This document shows positions 26,709 through 35,770 of a DNA stretch of 64,000 nucleotides, one piece after another (the first letter of the stretch is position 1; every line of letters begins with the position of its first letter). The position numbers and the translations under genes were made by a program. The notes beneath the pieces were generated by a model. It was not told the DNA's origin, did no database searches, and saw nothing but the letters and a program-made list of their open reading frames with translations. Source of the DNA: Bradyrhizobium guangzhouense (GTDB lineage: Bacteria; Pseudomonadota; Alphaproteobacteria; Rhizobiales; Xanthobacteraceae). Where the stretch lies: positions 4,836,001-4,900,000 of the forward strand of contig NZ_CP030053.1 of assembly GCF_004114955.1 (NCBI RefSeq), read 5' to 3'.

Positions 26709-28037
26709 ATGAATAGCAGCAGGATCAGCTCGGCTGATCGTCATTCCATCAATCGCCGCACGCTCCTGAAATACTCGGCCGCGACCGGGGCCGCGCTCTC
26801 CGTCGGGTTGAAGTCGCCGGCAATCGCCCAGACGCGCGCGATCAAGCTCGGCTACGTCTCGCCGCTGACCGGTCCCCTCGCCGCCTTTGCCGAGGCCGAC
26901 AATTTCATCCTCGCCAATTTCAAGGAGGCGACCAAGGCCGGCATCAAGGTCGGCAACGCCACGGTCCCGGTCGAGGTGATCGTCAAGGACAGCCAGTCCA
27001 ATCCGAACCGCGCCGCAGAAGTCGCCAAGGATCTGATCGTTCAGGACAAGATCGATCTCATGCTGGTGGCATCGACACCTGAGACCACCAATCCGGTGTC
27101 GACCCAATGCGAGATCGAGGAGGTGCCGTGCATCTCCACGGTCGCGCCCTGGCAACCCTGGTTCATCGGCCGCCAGGAGAACCCCGGTGGCGGGCCGCCG
27201 GCGTGGAAGGGTTTCAACTACACCTATCACTTCTTCTGGGGCCTCGAGGACGTCATCGCCGTCTTCACCAACATGTGGAGCCAGGTCGCGACCAACAAAT
27301 CCGTCGGCGGACTGTTTCCCAACGATGGCGACGGCAACGCCTGGGGCGACAAGGTGGTCGGATTTCCGCCGGCGCTCGACAAAGGTGGCTACAAGCTGAC
27401 CGACCCGGGCCGCTACCAGAATCTCACCGACAATTTCTCGGCGCAGATCGGCGCGTTCAAGTCGGCCAATTGCGAGATCGTCACCGGCGTGGTGCTGCCG
27501 CCCGACTTCACCACCTTCTGGAAGCAGTCTTTGCAGCAGGGCTTCAAGCCCAAGGTCGCGTCGATCGGCAAAGCAATCCTGTTTCCGGTCGCCGTCGAGG
27601 CGCTGGGCAAGGACGGTCACAATTTGTCCTCCGAAGTCTGGTGGACGCCGAACCACCCCTTCAAGTCCTCGCTGACGGGGATGAGCGCGAAGGACCTCGC
27701 CGGCGCCTATGAAAGCGCCACCAAGCGGCAATGGACCCAGCCGATCGGCTTCGTCCACGCATTGTTCGAGGTCGCCGTCGATGTCCTGAAGCGCGCCCCC
27801 GATCGCGACGGCAAGGCGATCACCACAACGATTGCCGCCACCAATCTCGATACCGTCGTCGGCAAGCTGCAATGGGGCTCTTCGAGCCTGCCGCCCTTTG
27901 CCGCCAAGAATGTCGCCAAGACGCCGCTCGTCGGCGGTCAGTGGCGGTTCAAGGACGGCAAGTACGACATCGTCATCACCGACAACAGGACGGCGCCGGC
28001 GATTCCCGTCGGCGGCAAGATGGAGCCGATTGCCTGA
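26709..28037 (+). CDS. ABC transporter substrate-binding protein, HAAT family (Tat signal)
   Basis: A 442-residue periplasmic-binding protein (Peripla_BP_6 type). The N-terminus carries a twin-arginine signal, NRRTLLKYSAATGAALS (residues 14-30), then the usual start AIKLGYVSPLTGPLAAFAEAD and a conserved VIVKDSQSNPNRAAEVAKDLI block. The ATG at 26709 follows GGGGAGG. It is the first gene of a five-gene ABC set and is next to an aromatic hydroxylase, which suggests an aromatic acid rather than a branched-chain amino acid as ligand. Tat export implies folding before export. Confidence 0.92.
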   Translation: MNSSRISSADRHSINRRTLLKYSAATGAALSVGLKSPAIAQTRAIKLGYVSPLTGPLAAFAEADNFILANFKEATKAGIKVGNATVPVEVIVKDSQSNPNRAAEVAKDLIVQDKIDLMLVASTPETTNPVSTQCEIEEVPCISTVAPWQPWFIGRQENPGGGPPAWKGFNYTYHFFWGLEDVIAVFTNMWSQVATNKSVGGLFPNDGDGNAWGDKVVGFPPALDKGGYKLTDPGRYQNLTDNFSAQIGAFKSANCEIVTGVVLPPDFTTFWKQSLQQGFKPKVASIGKAILFPVAVEALGKDGHNLSSEVWWTPNHPFKSSLTGMSAKDLAGAYESATKRQWTQPIGFVHALFEVAVDVLKRAPDRDGKAITTTIAATNLDTVVGKLQWGSSSLPPFAAKNVAKTPLVGGQWRFKDGKYDIVITDNRTAPAIPVGGKMEPIA

Positions 28038-28059
28038 TCGCGCGGCGCGCTGAAGACCC

Positions 28060-28776
<717 letters not shown>

Positions 28777-28779
28777 GGC

Positions 28780-29478
28780 ATGCCGTTGCTCAGGACACAC
28801 AATCTCACGGCCTTCTACGGCGACTTCCAGGCACTTTACGGCATCGATCTCGGCTTCGATGCAGGCGAGACCATCGCCATCATCGGGGCGAACGGCGCCG
28901 GCAAATCGACCTTCCTGAAGGCGATCGCGGGGCTCATCCCGTCTCGCCCGGACAGCGTTCTGCTCGACGGCCATCCGATCGGGGCGAAGCGCGCCGCCGA
29001 CATCGTCAAGCTCGGAATTGCGCTGGTGCCGGAGGGGCGACGGCTGTTTCCCTCGCTGACCGTGGAAGAGAATCTTCTGATCGGCGGGCACGGCCGCAAG
29101 CTTGCTGGACCCTGGACGCTCGATCGGGTCTATGGCCTGTTTCCGGTCCTGAAGGAGCGGCGGGCTTCGGCCGCACCGATTCTTTCGGGCGGCCAGCAGC
29201 AGATGGCAGCAATCGGCCGCGCCCTGATGTCCAATCCCCGGGTGCTGCTGTGCGACGAGATCAGCCTCGGGCTTGCGCCGATCGTCATCGCCGACATCTA
29301 CGCCGCACTTCCGCAGATCAAGGCAGAAGGCACCAGCGTCGTGCTGGTCGAGCAGGACATCGTGCAGGCGATGAAGGCCTCCGATCGCGTCTACTGCTTC
29401 CAGGAGGGGCGCGTCTCGCTCGAAGGCCGCCCCGGCGAGCTGTCGCGCGATCAGATTCACCGCGCTTATTTCGGTTGA
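28780..29478 (+). CDS. ABC transporter ATP-binding protein, LivF type
   Basis: A 232-residue ATPase with Walker A GANGAGKST (about 37-45), signature LSGGQQQMAAIGRAL (about 137) and Walker B VLLCDEISLGLAP. The signature is canonical, so this subunit probably completes the site that is degenerate in its partner. The ATG follows the stop of the LivG-type gene almost immediately; the permease gene starts 4 bp after. Confidence 0.95.
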   Translation: MPLLRTHNLTAFYGDFQALYGIDLGFDAGETIAIIGANGAGKSTFLKAIAGLIPSRPDSVLLDGHPIGAKRAADIVKLGIALVPEGRRLFPSLTVEENLLIGGHGRKLAGPWTLDRVYGLFPVLKERRASAAPILSGGQQQMAAIGRALMSNPRVLLCDEISLGLAPIVIADIYAALPQIKAEGTSVVLVEQDIVQAMKASDRVYCFQEGRVSLEGRPGELSRDQIHRAYFG

Positions 29479-29482
29479 TGCG

Positions 29483-30352
29483 ATGAACGGCCTTCTCGAC
29501 GCGATCATCCAGGGTGTCCTGCTCGGCGGCCTCTACGCGCTGTTCGCAACCGGACTCTCGCTGATGTTCGGCGTGATGCGGCTGGTCAATCTTGCCCATG
29601 GCGACCTCATCGTGCTCGCAGCCTTCGTCATTCTGACGGTGACGGAAAAGCTTGGCGTCGACCCGTTCGCCGCAGTGCTCCTCGCAGCCCCGATCCTGTT
29701 TGCGATCGGCTTCGGGCTTCAACACGTGCTGTTGAACCGGACACTCGGACGCGACCTCCTGCCGCCGCTGCTCGTCACTTTTGGACTCTCGATCATCATC
29801 CAGAACGGGCTGCTGCAGATGTTCTCGGCCGACAGCCGCCGCCTGCGTTCCGGTGCGATCGAAACTGCCTCCGTGTCGCTGGGTGGAGACATCGCCGTGG
29901 GCGTCGTGCCGCTGCTGACGCTGGTGTCCGCGATCGCCGTGATCGTGGTTCTCAACTTCATCTTCTATCGGACGTCGATCGGCCGGGCATTTCGCGCGAC
30001 CTCCGACGATCTCGACGTCGCACAGCTCATGGGGATCGACGTCAACCGCACGTTCGCGATGGCGATGGGCATCGCGTTCGTCGTGATCGCGATCGCGGCG
30101 CTCTATCTGGGCCTGCGGGCGAATTTCGATCCCACCATCGGCCCGGCGCGGCTGCTGTATGCCTTCGAGGCCGTGATCATCGGCGGGCTCGGCAGTTTCT
30201 GGGGCACGCTTGCCGGCGGCATCATTCTCGGCCTCGCCCAGACCATCGGCGCACACATCGATCCGGAATGGCAGATCCTGTCGGGTCACCTCGCGTTTCT
30301 CCTGGTGCTGGTGCTCAGGCCGCGCGGCCTGTTTCCGCGCGCGATCGATTGA
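29483..30352 (+). CDS. ABC transporter permease, LivH type
   Basis: A 289-residue membrane protein with about eight hydrophobic segments and the LivH start GVLLGGLYALFATGLSLMFGVMRLVNLAHGDL. The conserved EAA-like loop appears as AFEAVIIGGLGSFWGTLAGGIILGLAQ near residue 235. It forms the channel with the LivM-type subunit, 8 bp downstream. Confidence 0.95.
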   Translation: MNGLLDAIIQGVLLGGLYALFATGLSLMFGVMRLVNLAHGDLIVLAAFVILTVTEKLGVDPFAAVLLAAPILFAIGFGLQHVLLNRTLGRDLLPPLLVTFGLSIIIQNGLLQMFSADSRRLRSGAIETASVSLGGDIAVGVVPLLTLVSAIAVIVVLNFIFYRTSIGRAFRATSDDLDVAQLMGIDVNRTFAMAMGIAFVVIAIAALYLGLRANFDPTIGPARLLYAFEAVIIGGLGSFWGTLAGGIILGLAQTIGAHIDPEWQILSGHLAFLLVLVLRPRGLFPRAID

Positions 30353-30360
30353 GGCGCGGG

Positions 30361-31446
30361 ATGATGGACCTCGACACGACCAAGCCGAAGCGGATCTTTC
30401 GCATCGCGACCGCGGACGCCCTGTCGCGACCGGCCGCGGGCCTCGCCTGCATTGTCCTTCTCGTGCTCGTGCTGCTGCCGACCTTCGCCGGCCGAAATCT
30501 CATCCAGGATCTGATCTTCCTGTTCTACATGCTGGCATTGGCGCAATGCTGGAATCTGCTTGCGGGCTATGCCGGCCTGATCTCGGTCGGCCAGCAGGCG
30601 TTCGTCGGACTGGGCGGCTATGTCCTGTTCGCGCTGACGCTGGTCGCCGGTTTCAATCCGCTGCTTGCGATTCCGGTCGCGGGCATCGTGTCGGCAGCAC
30701 TCGCCTTGCCGACGGCGCTGATCGTCTTCCGCCTGCGTGGCGCCTATTTCGCGATCGGCACCTGGGTGGTGGCCGAGGTCTATCGTCTCGGCTTTGCGCA
30801 AGTGAAGGCGCTCGGCGGCGGCACCGGGACCTCGCTTACTCCATCCGTCACCTCGTCCGTGCCTGGCATTGAGTGGATCAAGACTTTGCTCGATGTGCGC
30901 ACGCCCGCCGCGCGCGACATTGCCTCGTACTGGCTTGCGCTGGCGTTGGTGGTCGGCACACTCGCCTTCGTCTATCTCCTGCTGCGCTCGCGCCACGGCC
31001 TGGCGCTGGGTGCGATCCGCGACCGCGAGGCTGCGGCTGCGAGCCTCGGCGTCGACATCACCCGCATCAAGCTCGCCGTCTATGTCGCGACCGCGGCCGT
31101 GACCGGGATGATCGGCGCGCTGATCTACCTTCAAAAGGCGCGTATCTCGCCGGACGCTGCCTTCTCGGTGCTCGATTGGACCGCCTATGTCATCTTCATC
31201 ACGGTGATCGGGGGCATCGGGACCATCGAAGGTCCGATCATCGGCGCAGTCGTCTTCTACCTGGTGCAGCGCTACCTTGCCGATTTTGGTGCCTGGTACC
31301 TCATCCTTCTCGGCACCCTCGGGATCCTCGTCATGCTGTTCGCCCCTCGCGGGCTTTGGGGCCTGCTTTCCGGGCGATATGATCTGACGCTGTTCCCGAC
31401 CCGGCGCCGTCTGGAGACAAGCCAGACGAATGAGGACCAGAGCTGA
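30361..31446 (+). CDS. ABC transporter permease, LivM type
   Basis: A 361-residue permease with ten or so hydrophobic segments and the LivM block LLAGYAGLISVGQQAFVGLGGYVLF. The loop VIFITVIGGIGTIEGPIIGAVVFYLVQRYL is the EAA-type contact for the ATPases. The ATG at 30361 was chosen because the upstream part of the open frame overlaps the LivH gene and lacks an RBS. It is the last gene of the ABC operon; no clear terminator follows. Confidence 0.94.
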   Translation: MMDLDTTKPKRIFRIATADALSRPAAGLACIVLLVLVLLPTFAGRNLIQDLIFLFYMLALAQCWNLLAGYAGLISVGQQAFVGLGGYVLFALTLVAGFNPLLAIPVAGIVSAALALPTALIVFRLRGAYFAIGTWVVAEVYRLGFAQVKALGGGTGTSLTPSVTSSVPGIEWIKTLLDVRTPAARDIASYWLALALVVGTLAFVYLLLRSRHGLALGAIRDREAAAASLGVDITRIKLAVYVATAAVTGMIGALIYLQKARISPDAAFSVLDWTAYVIFITVIGGIGTIEGPIIGAVVFYLVQRYLADFGAWYLILLGTLGILVMLFAPRGLWGLLSGRYDLTLFPTRRRLETSQTNEDQS

Positions 31447-31580
31447 TTCTCCCGCAAAATCTCCGGAATGTGGGCGATTGCCGCTAGTTCGCAGGTATTA
31501 GGCCCGGAACGGCCGCTTTAACGCACCATTATGCTGCAATGCGGTATAAGCATGCTGCTATGCAATGGCATGCATGGACA

Positions 31581-31598
31581 TTGGCATCTGGTATACAT
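31581..31598. promoter_or_regulatory. Oxalate-regulon operator candidate, copy 3
   Basis: TTGGCATCTGGTATACAT, six bases after TGGACA-like -35 bases, and 55 bp upstream of the 45-residue gene. It matches the consensus YTGGCATNTGGTATACCA at 16 of 18 positions. Confidence 0.5.
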
Positions 31599-31653
31599 AG
31601 AACATCCTTCGAAATGAGACAGCAATACTGACTGTCTTGAGAAAGGAATTCCG

Positions 31654-31791
31654 ATGTCCAAGACCGCTTCCGTCGCGCTCGCGCCCCCCGCTTCGCTGTT
31701 CGCCCGCTTCATGGCCGCCATCGACCGCTTCCTGATGGCGAGCGCCGAGATCTCCAACCAGAACGGCGACCTGCCCCGCTTCGGCCTGTAA
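31654..31791 (+). CDS. Small conserved-looking protein, 45 aa
   Basis: The frame MSKTASVALA ... NGDLPRFGL begins with an ATG preceded by AAAGGA at a good distance. It is followed by a hairpin with a T-rich tract, and preceded by the 18-bp motif shared with the oxalate genes. It has an amphipathic central helix (FARFMAAIDRFLMASAE) and no signal peptide. I do not know a function; a regulatory or membrane-associated microprotein is possible. Confidence 0.65.
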   Translation: MSKTASVALAPPASLFARFMAAIDRFLMASAEISNQNGDLPRFGL

Positions 31792-31864
31792 GCGGCATCT
31801 GAGATCGCCGCGCGTCGAATTGTCGCGCCGGTTGTAATTTCTGCGAATTCCTACTTTTGAAGAA

Positions 31865-31893
31865 TGGCTCCGCGCTGCGGGGCCATTTCTATT
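31865..31893 (+). terminator. Probable terminator after the 45-aa gene
   Basis: The stem TGGCTCCGC / GCGGGGCCA (one G-T pair) with loop GCT is followed by TTTCTATTT. Confidence 0.7.
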
Positions 31894-31970
31894 TGGGATA
31901 AGGCACATTCGTGCAGCCTCGCGAACGAGGTTGCGTCATAAGCGCACAATGGGCCTCGCGCGCTTGATGC

Positions 31971-31988
31971 TTGGCATAATGAATACAA
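31971..31988. promoter_or_regulatory. Oxalate-regulon operator candidate, copy 4 (degenerate)
   Basis: TTGGCATAATGAATACAA, one base after TTGATG (31964-31969), 51 bp upstream of the first OFA carrier. The TTGGCAT half is exact; the second half is weaker. Confidence 0.45.
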
Positions 31989-32038
31989 GAATGCCGCCAA
32001 CGCTCGCTCAAAAAACAGAAGCGCTCATTGGAGGATTC

Positions 32039-33328
32039 ATGACGGACATGGTGCAGGCCACATCAGGCCCTTCAGCCGCACGCGTCAGCGATACGTATCG
32101 CTGGGCACAATTGGCGATCGGCGTGGCGGCGATGGTGATGATCGCCAACTACCAATATGGCTGGACGTTCTTCGTCCCCGACATTCAGAAGACGTTCGGT
32201 TGGGATCGCGCCTCGATCCAATGGGCGTTTACACTGTTTGTTTTGTTCGAGACCTGGCTGGTGCCGGTCGAAGGATGGTTTGTCGATAAATATGGTCCGC
32301 GCATCGTCGTGCTGGTCGGCGGCGTGCTCTGCGCGATCGGCTGGGCGGTCAACGCGCAGGCCACCACGCTCAACGGCTACTATCTCGGCATGATCATCGC
32401 GGGCATCGGCGCTGGCGGCGTCTACGGCACCTGCGTCGGCAATGCGCTGAAATGGTTTCCCGACAAGCGCGGTCTTGCGGCGGGCATCACCGCCGCGGGC
32501 TTCGGCGCGGGCTCTGCGCTGACCGTCGCGCCGATCCAGGCCATGATCAAGGACAGCGGTTTTCAGACCACCTTCCTCTATTTCGGCCTCGGACAAGGCA
32601 TCATCATCTGCATCCTCGCCTTCTTCCTGCTGGCGCCGAAGCCTGGCCAGGTGCCGAACGTCGTGGCGAATGCCGCGCTTGCGCAGAGCCGCCGCAACTA
32701 CCAGCCGACGGAAGTTCTGCGTCAGCCGATCTTCTGGCTGATGTACTTCATGTTCGTGATCGTCGGCGCAGGCGGGCTAATGGTGACGGCGAATCTGAAG
32801 CCGATCGCGGTCGACTGGAAGGTCGACGCCGTGCCCGTGACGCTGATCGGCATGACCATGACCGCAGTGACCTTCGCAGCGACCATCGACCGCGTGCTCA
32901 ACGGATTGACGCGTCCGTTCTTCGGCTGGATCTCCGACATGATCGGCCGCGAGAACACGATGTTCATCGCTTTCGGCATGGAGGGCGTCGGCATCTGGAT
33001 GCTCTACCTCTGGGGCCACGATCCGATCTGGTTCGTGATCCTCTCGGGCTTCGTGTTCTTTGCCTGGGGCGAGATCTACTCGCTATTCCCCTCGACCTGC
33101 ACCGACACGTTCGGCGCGAAGTTCGCGACCACCAATGCCGGCCTGCTCTACACCGCCAAGGGCACCGCTGCGCTATTGGTGCCGCTGGCGAACTATGTGC
33201 AGCAAAGCTCCGGCCATTGGGACAATGTCTTCATCCTGGCTGCCGGCGCCAACATCCTGGCCTCGCTGCTGGCGCTCGTGGTGCTGAAACCCTGGCGCAA
33301 GGCCGTAGTCGCGCATTCGACCATCTGA
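32039..33328 (+). CDS. OFA-type MFS carrier (oxalate/formate antiporter family), copy 1
   Basis: A 429-residue, twelve-segment MFS protein of the oxalate:formate antiporter family. Typical blocks are NYQYGWTFFVPDIQ in segment 1, FETWLVPVEGWFVDKYGPR in the 2-3 loop and GVYGTCVGNALKWFPDKRGLAAGITAAGFGAGSALT. The ATG at 32039 follows GGAGG; 36 more in-frame codons upstream run through the operator and are unlikely to be translated. It would exchange extracellular oxalate for formate, feeding Frc and Oxc. It is about 62% similar by eye to the second copy downstream. Confidence 0.93.
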   Translation: MTDMVQATSGPSAARVSDTYRWAQLAIGVAAMVMIANYQYGWTFFVPDIQKTFGWDRASIQWAFTLFVLFETWLVPVEGWFVDKYGPRIVVLVGGVLCAIGWAVNAQATTLNGYYLGMIIAGIGAGGVYGTCVGNALKWFPDKRGLAAGITAAGFGAGSALTVAPIQAMIKDSGFQTTFLYFGLGQGIIICILAFFLLAPKPGQVPNVVANAALAQSRRNYQPTEVLRQPIFWLMYFMFVIVGAGGLMVTANLKPIAVDWKVDAVPVTLIGMTMTAVTFAATIDRVLNGLTRPFFGWISDMIGRENTMFIAFGMEGVGIWMLYLWGHDPIWFVILSGFVFFAWGEIYSLFPSTCTDTFGAKFATTNAGLLYTAKGTAALLVPLANYVQQSSGHWDNVFILAAGANILASLLALVVLKPWRKAVVAHSTI

Positions 33329-33359
33329 CCTCGCACCGCAACATAAAGCTTGCGCCTCG

Positions 33360-33386
33360 CGCCCGGCCTCACCGCCGGGCGTTTTT
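33360..33386 (+). terminator. Rho-independent terminator after OFA carrier 1
   Basis: An 8-bp stem CGCCCGGC / GCCGGGCG with loop CTCACC is followed by TTTTT. Confidence 0.88.
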
Positions 33387-33470
33387 ATTTTCCCGAATAC
33401 ACCTTGATACCGTAAACCCGAAGGAACCCTGCACTTTTCTTGGGCTTGCTCCCAAGATAGGGCTTGCTTT

Positions 33471-33488
33471 CTGGAATATGGTATACCA
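33471..33488. promoter_or_regulatory. Oxalate-regulon operator candidate, copy 5
   Basis: CTGGAATATGGTATACCA, containing the perfect palindrome TGGTATACCA (33479-33488), one base after TTGCTT (33464-33469). It is 100 bp upstream of the second OFA carrier. Confidence 0.6.
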
Positions 33489-33588
33489 AGTTGCGTGCCG
33501 CGCTTGCGACCATAAGCCACAATATTTGCGACACTCCGTCATATGGGCGGCGGCTGTCGTGACCAGACAGGCGCTTGGGAGGTTGTTG

Positions 33589-34923
33589 ATGATGTCCAGC
33601 ACGGACGGCGCGGTGACAGCTGCGCCCCTACGAACCGGTTTCCGTTGGCTCCAGCTCGCAATGGGCATCGTCTGCATGGCGATGATCGCGAACCTGCAAT
33701 ATGGCTGGACGCTGTTCGTCGATCCGATCGACGCCAAGTACCATTGGGGTCGCGCCGCGATCCAGCTCGCCTTCACCATCTTTGTCGTCACCGAGACCTG
33801 GCTGGTGCCGGTCGAGGCATGGTTCGTCGACAAATACGGCCCGCGCATCGTCATCATGTTCGGCGGCGTGATGATCGCACTCTCCTGGCTGCTCAACTCC
33901 TACGCCGATAGCCTTCCCCTGCTCTACACCGCCGCAGTCGTCGGCGGCATAGGCGCGGGCGCGGTGTACGGCACCTGCGTCGGCAACGCGCTGAAATGGT
34001 TTCCTGATCGCCGCGGCCTCGCCGCCGGTGCGACCGCGGCTGGCTTCGGTGCGGGCGCGGCCCTCACCGTGGTGCCGATCGCGGCCATGATCGCATCGTC
34101 AGGCTATCAGCACGCGTTCCTCACCTTCGGCATCGGCCAGGGTGTGATCGTGTTCGTGCTCGCCTTCTTCATCCAGCCGCCGCGGCTCTCGATCCCGCCG
34201 AAGAAGAAGCAGCTCAACCTGCCGCAGACCAAGATCGACTTCACGCCGCCGCAAGTGCTGCGCGCTCCCATTTTCTGGGTGATGTATCTGGTTTTCGTCA
34301 TGGTCGCCTCGGGCGGCCTGATGACCGCGGCCCAGATCGCGCCGATCGCGCACGACTTCAAGATCGCCACGACGCCAGTCTCGCTCGCCGGCTTCCAGAT
34401 GGCGGCGTTGACGTTCGCGATCTCGCTCGACCGCATCTTCGACGGCTTCGGCCGCCCGTTCTTCGGCTTCGTGTCCGACACGATCGGGCGTGAGAACACC
34501 ATGTTCATCGCCTTCGGCACCGCCGCCTTGATGCTGCTGACCTTGTCGGCCTACGGTCACGTCCCGATCGTGTTCGTGCTCGCGACCGCGGTCTATTTCG
34601 GCGTGTTCGGCGAAATCTACTCGCTGTTCCCCGCCACCTGCGGCGACACCTTCGGCTCGAAGTTCGCGACCACCAACAACGGCATGCTCTACACCGCGAA
34701 GGGCACCGCATCGCTACTGGTCCCGCTGGCAAGCGTGATCTCGAGCGCCTATGGCTGGAAGGCCGTGTTCGTGGTGGCCGTGGCGCTGAACGCGACGGCC
34801 GCGCTGATGGCGCTGTTCGTGATCAAGCCGCTGCGCCGGTCGTTCATCCTGGGCAACGAGGCCGAGAGCACCAGTCCCGCAACTGCCAATGCCGAGACCC
34901 GTGCCAAGACCGGGACGGCGTAA
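33589..34923 (+). CDS. OFA-type MFS carrier (oxalate/formate antiporter family), copy 2
   Basis: A 444-residue paralogue of the preceding carrier, with the same diagnostic blocks (NLQYGWTLFVDPID, ETWLVPVEAWFVDKYGPR, GTCVGNALKWFPDRRGLAAGATAAGFGAGAALT). GGGAGG precedes two consecutive ATG codons at 33589 and 33592. It has its own promoter region with the shared 18-bp motif and its own terminator, so the two carriers are separate transcripts and may differ in affinity or direction. Confidence 0.93.
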   Translation: MMSSTDGAVTAAPLRTGFRWLQLAMGIVCMAMIANLQYGWTLFVDPIDAKYHWGRAAIQLAFTIFVVTETWLVPVEAWFVDKYGPRIVIMFGGVMIALSWLLNSYADSLPLLYTAAVVGGIGAGAVYGTCVGNALKWFPDRRGLAAGATAAGFGAGAALTVVPIAAMIASSGYQHAFLTFGIGQGVIVFVLAFFIQPPRLSIPPKKKQLNLPQTKIDFTPPQVLRAPIFWVMYLVFVMVASGGLMTAAQIAPIAHDFKIATTPVSLAGFQMAALTFAISLDRIFDGFGRPFFGFVSDTIGRENTMFIAFGTAALMLLTLSAYGHVPIVFVLATAVYFGVFGEIYSLFPATCGDTFGSKFATTNNGMLYTAKGTASLLVPLASVISSAYGWKAVFVVAVALNATAALMALFVIKPLRRSFILGNEAESTSPATANAETRAKTGTA

Positions 34924-34953
34924 ACCGCCAGCGGTCGGCAAGACGATTAAAGA

Positions 34954-34978
34954 GGGGCGCAGCGATGCGCCCCTTTTT
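34954..34978 (+). terminator. Rho-independent terminator after OFA carrier 2
   Basis: The stem GGGGCGCA / TGCGCCCC closed by a GCGA tetraloop is followed by TTTTT. Confidence 0.9.
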
Positions 34979-35065
34979 CTTTGCCGTGCCCCTCCGCGGG
35001 TGGTGACAAACGTCAGCAATGCTGCCGCAAGATTTTTCGGATCAACCAAATCCAGCGCTTGACGA

Positions 35066-35083
35066 TTGGCATTATGTATACCA
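35066..35083. promoter_or_regulatory. Oxalate-regulon operator candidate, copy 6
   Basis: TTGGCATTATGTATACCA, one base after TTGACG (35059-35064), 33 bp upstream of the CBS gene. Confidence 0.55.
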
Positions 35084-35116
35084 CACTTCTCCCATCGCTC
35101 ACCCAGGGAGGTTGCC

Positions 35117-35545
35117 ATGCTGGTCGGAGACATTCTGCGCAAGAAGACGCCGCGCGTTGTCACGGTGCGAATGAACGAAACGGTGGGTATCGCCGCCAAG
35201 CTGATGCGCGCCAACAACATCAGCGCGCTGGTGGTGAAGGACGTGGTCCGCTCGGAAGGAAACACCGCGGTCGGCATGTTTACCGAGCGTGACGTGGTGC
35301 GCGCCGTTGCCGAGCACGGCGCCAATGCCATCAACGTCAAGGTCTCGCAGCTCGTCTCGGTGCAGCAGCTGGTCTCCTGCAGCTCCTCAGACACGATCGA
35401 ACACGTCCGGCACCTGATGAACCGGAATCACATCCGGCACCTGCCCGTGATCGACGACTACAGCCTCGTCTCCGTCATCAGCATGCGCGACATCGCTGCT
35501 GCGGTTGACGAAGCACTCAACGGCACGCCGCAAGCGGCAGCCTAG
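35117..35545 (+). CDS. CBS-domain pair protein
   Basis: A 142-residue protein made only of two CBS domains (about 10-65: KTPRVVTVRMNETVGIAAKLMRANNISALVVKD; about 80-135: SSSDTIEHVRHLMNRNHIRHLPVIDDYSLVSVISMRDIA). Such stand-alone pairs bind adenosyl nucleotides and regulate a partner enzyme or channel. The ATG at 35117 follows GGGAGG. The shared promoter motif suggests it is made together with the oxalate carriers; a sensor of energy or CoA state during oxalate growth is a guess. Confidence 0.9.
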   Translation: MLVGDILRKKTPRVVTVRMNETVGIAAKLMRANNISALVVKDVVRSEGNTAVGMFTERDVVRAVAEHGANAINVKVSQLVSVQQLVSCSSSDTIEHVRHLMNRNHIRHLPVIDDYSLVSVISMRDIAAAVDEALNGTPQAAA

Positions 35546-35563
35546 GCGTCAACTCTCCTGGCT

Positions 35564-35709
35564 CCCTCTCCCGCTTGCGGGAGAGGGTCGCGGAGAGGGT
35601 GTCTCCACCAGGGAGACTCCCCAAGAAGATAGAACCCTCACCCGACGCGCTCGGGACGATGCTTCGCATCGGCTGGGGCGCGCCGACCTCTCCCGCAAGC
35701 GGGAGAGGT
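35564..35709. repeat. Composite inverted repeat
   Basis: The ends are the palindromes CTCTCCCGCTTGCGGGAGAG (35567-35586) and CTCTCCCGCAAGCGGGAGAG (35688-35707), enclosing a unit with GATGCTTCGCATC. It fills most of the gap between the CBS and panE genes and is probably a mobile-type intergenic repeat. Confidence 0.7.
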
Positions 35710-35770
35710 GCAGAGAACCTGTGGCCTGATCAATCGAACCAGTCGCCCACTTAGTCCCCGCGAGGAATTC

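Noticed and set aside
32452..33588. 823-residue frame covering the first and second OFA carriers
   Set aside because: Its first part is in the wrong frame through the first carrier and across a terminator; translation begins at the ATG with RBS at 33589.
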